From Flagellimonas hadalis (GTDB lineage Bacteria > Bacteroidota > Bacteroidia > Flavobacteriales > Flavobacteriaceae): a DNA stretch of 64,000 nt. The notes beneath the pieces were generated by a model. That model had not been told where the DNA came from and made no database searches. It saw only the letters and a program-made list of their open reading frames with translations. A program made the position numbers and the translations under genes. Location of the stretch: assembly GCF_007785775.2 (NCBI RefSeq), contig NZ_VNIK02000003.1:1-64000 (forward strand). The letters run 5' to 3'. Below are positions 63,067 to 64,000 of this stretch, in pieces (position 1 is the first letter of the stretch; every line of letters starts with the position of its first letter).

Positions 63067-63205
63067 GTTATCCTTCCCCAGTGGCAGGATCATGCGCCGT
63101 ACCTTCCCGATCACGGTTCAGGACAAGGGTAGAATGTAGCACCTTCTCGAAGTCGAGGGTTGCTAAGGCTTCGCAGGGTCCAATCCCTCCACCTTTCTTG
63201 ATAAC
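63067..63205 (-). ncRNA. SAM-I (S-box) riboswitch
   Basis: About 139 nt upstream of metH-N on its strand. The P1 stem is GTTATC (63205-63200) with GATAAC (63072-63067). The conserved core is present in order: GGTGGAGGGATTGGACCCTG, the GAAGCC and GCAACC elements and AAGGTGCTACATTCTACC. P3 (TCGACTTCGA region) and a long P4/P5 part follow. Binding of S-adenosylmethionine would turn off the methionine-synthesis operon when SAM is plentiful. Confidence 0.93.
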
Positions 63206-63210
63206 ACTTT

Positions 63211-63237
63211 CAAATTATTAATGAACTGAACCGCAAA
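63211..63237 (-). promoter_or_regulatory. Promoter of the SAM riboswitch-metH operon
   Basis: TTTG (63237-63234), a 16-base spacer, then TAATTTG (63217-63211), one base short of TAnnTTTG. It lies 6 bases from the first paired base of the riboswitch, as expected if transcription starts at about 63205. Confidence 0.6.
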
Positions 63238-63297
63238 GAAACGGCACTCGGTAGTGAAAAGCAAAAAAAGCCCTTGAATTTTTAGAAAACCGGGCAT

Positions 63298-63328
63298 AAA
63301 AAAACGGGTTGATCGCTCAACCCGTTTT
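63298..63328 (-). terminator. Terminator of the SDR gene
   Basis: AAAACGGGTT-GATCGCTC-AACCCGTTTT (10 bp) followed on the minus strand by a run of T residues. Confidence 0.88.
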
Positions 63329-63348
63329 AAACCATCCTTTTTCAGGTT

Positions 63349-64000
63349 TTAAATCATCATTCCGCCTGAAACCTCGATGCGCTGCGCATTGACCCATTTA
63401 GCATCTTCCGTACACAAAAAGGCCACTACACCTCCAATGTCACTGGGGATACCCACTCGGCCCAGAGCTGTAAAATTGGCAATTGCCGCTCTTTTGTCCT
63501 CGTCATTTTTGTTGGTGCCACCGCCAAAATCGGTTTCAATGGCCCCTGGTGCCACCACGTTCGACCGTATTTTTCGTACTCCCAATTCCTTGGCTTGATA
63601 ACGGGTAAGTGCTTCCATTGCCGCTTTCAGGGAACCATAGACTGAATATCCCGGAAAGGAAAATCTGGCCAATCCGCTCGAAACATTGACGATCCCGCCT
63701 CCATCCGCCATGAGGGGCAACAATTTTTGGGTGAGAAAAAATGCTCCTTTGAAATGGATGTCCACCAAGGTATCGAACTGCTCTTCGGTGGTTTCCGTGA
63801 TCGGGGCATTGATCCCGATTCCTGCATTATTGATCAAAAAATCGATGCTGTCCGCCCCGAAATGGGAGCCGACCACTTTTTTGACATCGTTCACAAAGGC
63901 ATCAAAACTGTTTGTATCGGCCACATCCAATTGAAGTGCATAGGCTTTTTGCCCCAAGTTTTCAATTTCCTTCACCGTATTATCGCCCTCTTCCTTATTA
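63349..64000 (-). CDS. SDR-family oxidoreductase (partial)
   Basis: C-terminal ~217 residues of a short-chain dehydrogenase; the frame stays open to the window edge, so the 5' end with the TGxxxGIG cofactor loop is missing. Visible parts: DFLINNAGIG (NNAG), GGGIVNVSSGLARFSFPGYSVYGSLKAAM (Ser and YxxxK of the active site), and VNAQRIEVSGGMMI at the end. It does not match a single pathway; oxidoreductase of an unknown substrate. An internal GTG at 63975 is not the true start. Confidence 0.93.
   Translation of the reverse strand, partial: NKEEGDNTVKEIENLGQKAYALQLDVADTNSFDAFVNDVKKVVGSHFGADSIDFLINNAGIGINAPITETTEEQFDTLVDIHFKGAFFLTQKLLPLMADGGGIVNVSSGLARFSFPGYSVYGSLKAAMEALTRYQAKELGVRKIRSNVVAPGAIETDFGGGTNKNDEDKRAAIANFTALGRVGIPSDIGGVVAFLCTEDAKWVNAQRIEVSGGMMI

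Noticed and set aside
1-64000. CRISPR array, prophage, transposase or integrase
   Set aside because: No regularly spaced identical repeats and no protein of these classes found; the repeats seen are short palindromes or word repeats.

Overview
The window is chromosomal DNA from a marine-type Flavobacteriaceae (Bacteroidota). The evidence is the gliding genes gldA, gldB and gldC, the flavobacterial form of the dcw cluster, a split methionine synthase, DUF3857 transglutaminase-like paralogues, head-GIN (DUF2807) proteins, an ECF sigma/anti-sigma pair, TAnnTTTG-type -7 promoter boxes and rarity of Shine-Dalgarno sequences. A genus near Muricauda/Allomuricauda/Flagellimonas is a guess from recall only. 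No phage, plasmid, CRISPR array or transposase is visible; the region is mostly core genome.

Layout. 1-1085: a collagen-like lipoprotein, then tRNA-Arg(TCG) with a broken second tRNA-Arg copy beside it that carries GC-rich palindromes. 1097-17124 (minus): a nearly uninterrupted division/peptidoglycan operon, mraZ-rsmH-ftsL-ftsI(PASTA)-murE-mraY-murD-ftsW-murG-murC-ftsQ-ftsA-ftsZ, followed by yqeY. It is preceded by a 10-bp-periodic GTGG repeat that looks like a MraZ operator. 17391-27256: alpha/beta hydrolase, engB, AraC regulator plus pirin, two exported proteins, gldC-gldB divergent from nadE, a LuxR-type regulator lacking the phospho-acceptor Asp, and dnaG. 27399-35843: Xaa-Pro peptidase, small proteins including a frameshifted repeat protein, an ECF sigma/anti-sigma/outer-membrane operon, a polyprenyl diphosphate synthase and rlmN. 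35921-46035: queA, aroA, mazG-like, three tandem DUF3857 proteins, dtd and rsgA. 46130-51549: a small secreted protein, a GIN protein, and a Phe/Tyr operon (pheA-aminotransferase-tyrA-DAHP synthase/chorismate mutase). The Phe/Tyr operon is preceded by an aromatic-rich leader peptide, a complementary antiterminator segment and an intrinsic terminator. 51793-55763: gldA, a truncated globin, a PLP decarboxylase and a serine hydrolase. 55844-63205 (minus): a SAM-I riboswitch followed by split metH, metF, an acyloxyacyl hydrolase-like protein and a GIN lipoprotein. The window ends inside an SDR oxidoreductase.

Most notable observations. (1) A complete ribosome-mediated attenuator for aromatic amino-acid synthesis at 51420-51549. 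(2) A MraZ-box-like operator at 17174-17217. (3) A 77-bp imperfect palindrome inserted in frame within metH, with a related half-copy in the signal-peptide region of a lipoprotein gene. (4) A LuxR-family regulator with Glu in place of the receiver Asp. (5) Three DUF3857 paralogues of which two have lost the transglutaminase Cys. (6) A one-base frameshift between signal peptide and mature part of a V-D-x-E-Y-K-A-D repeat protein.
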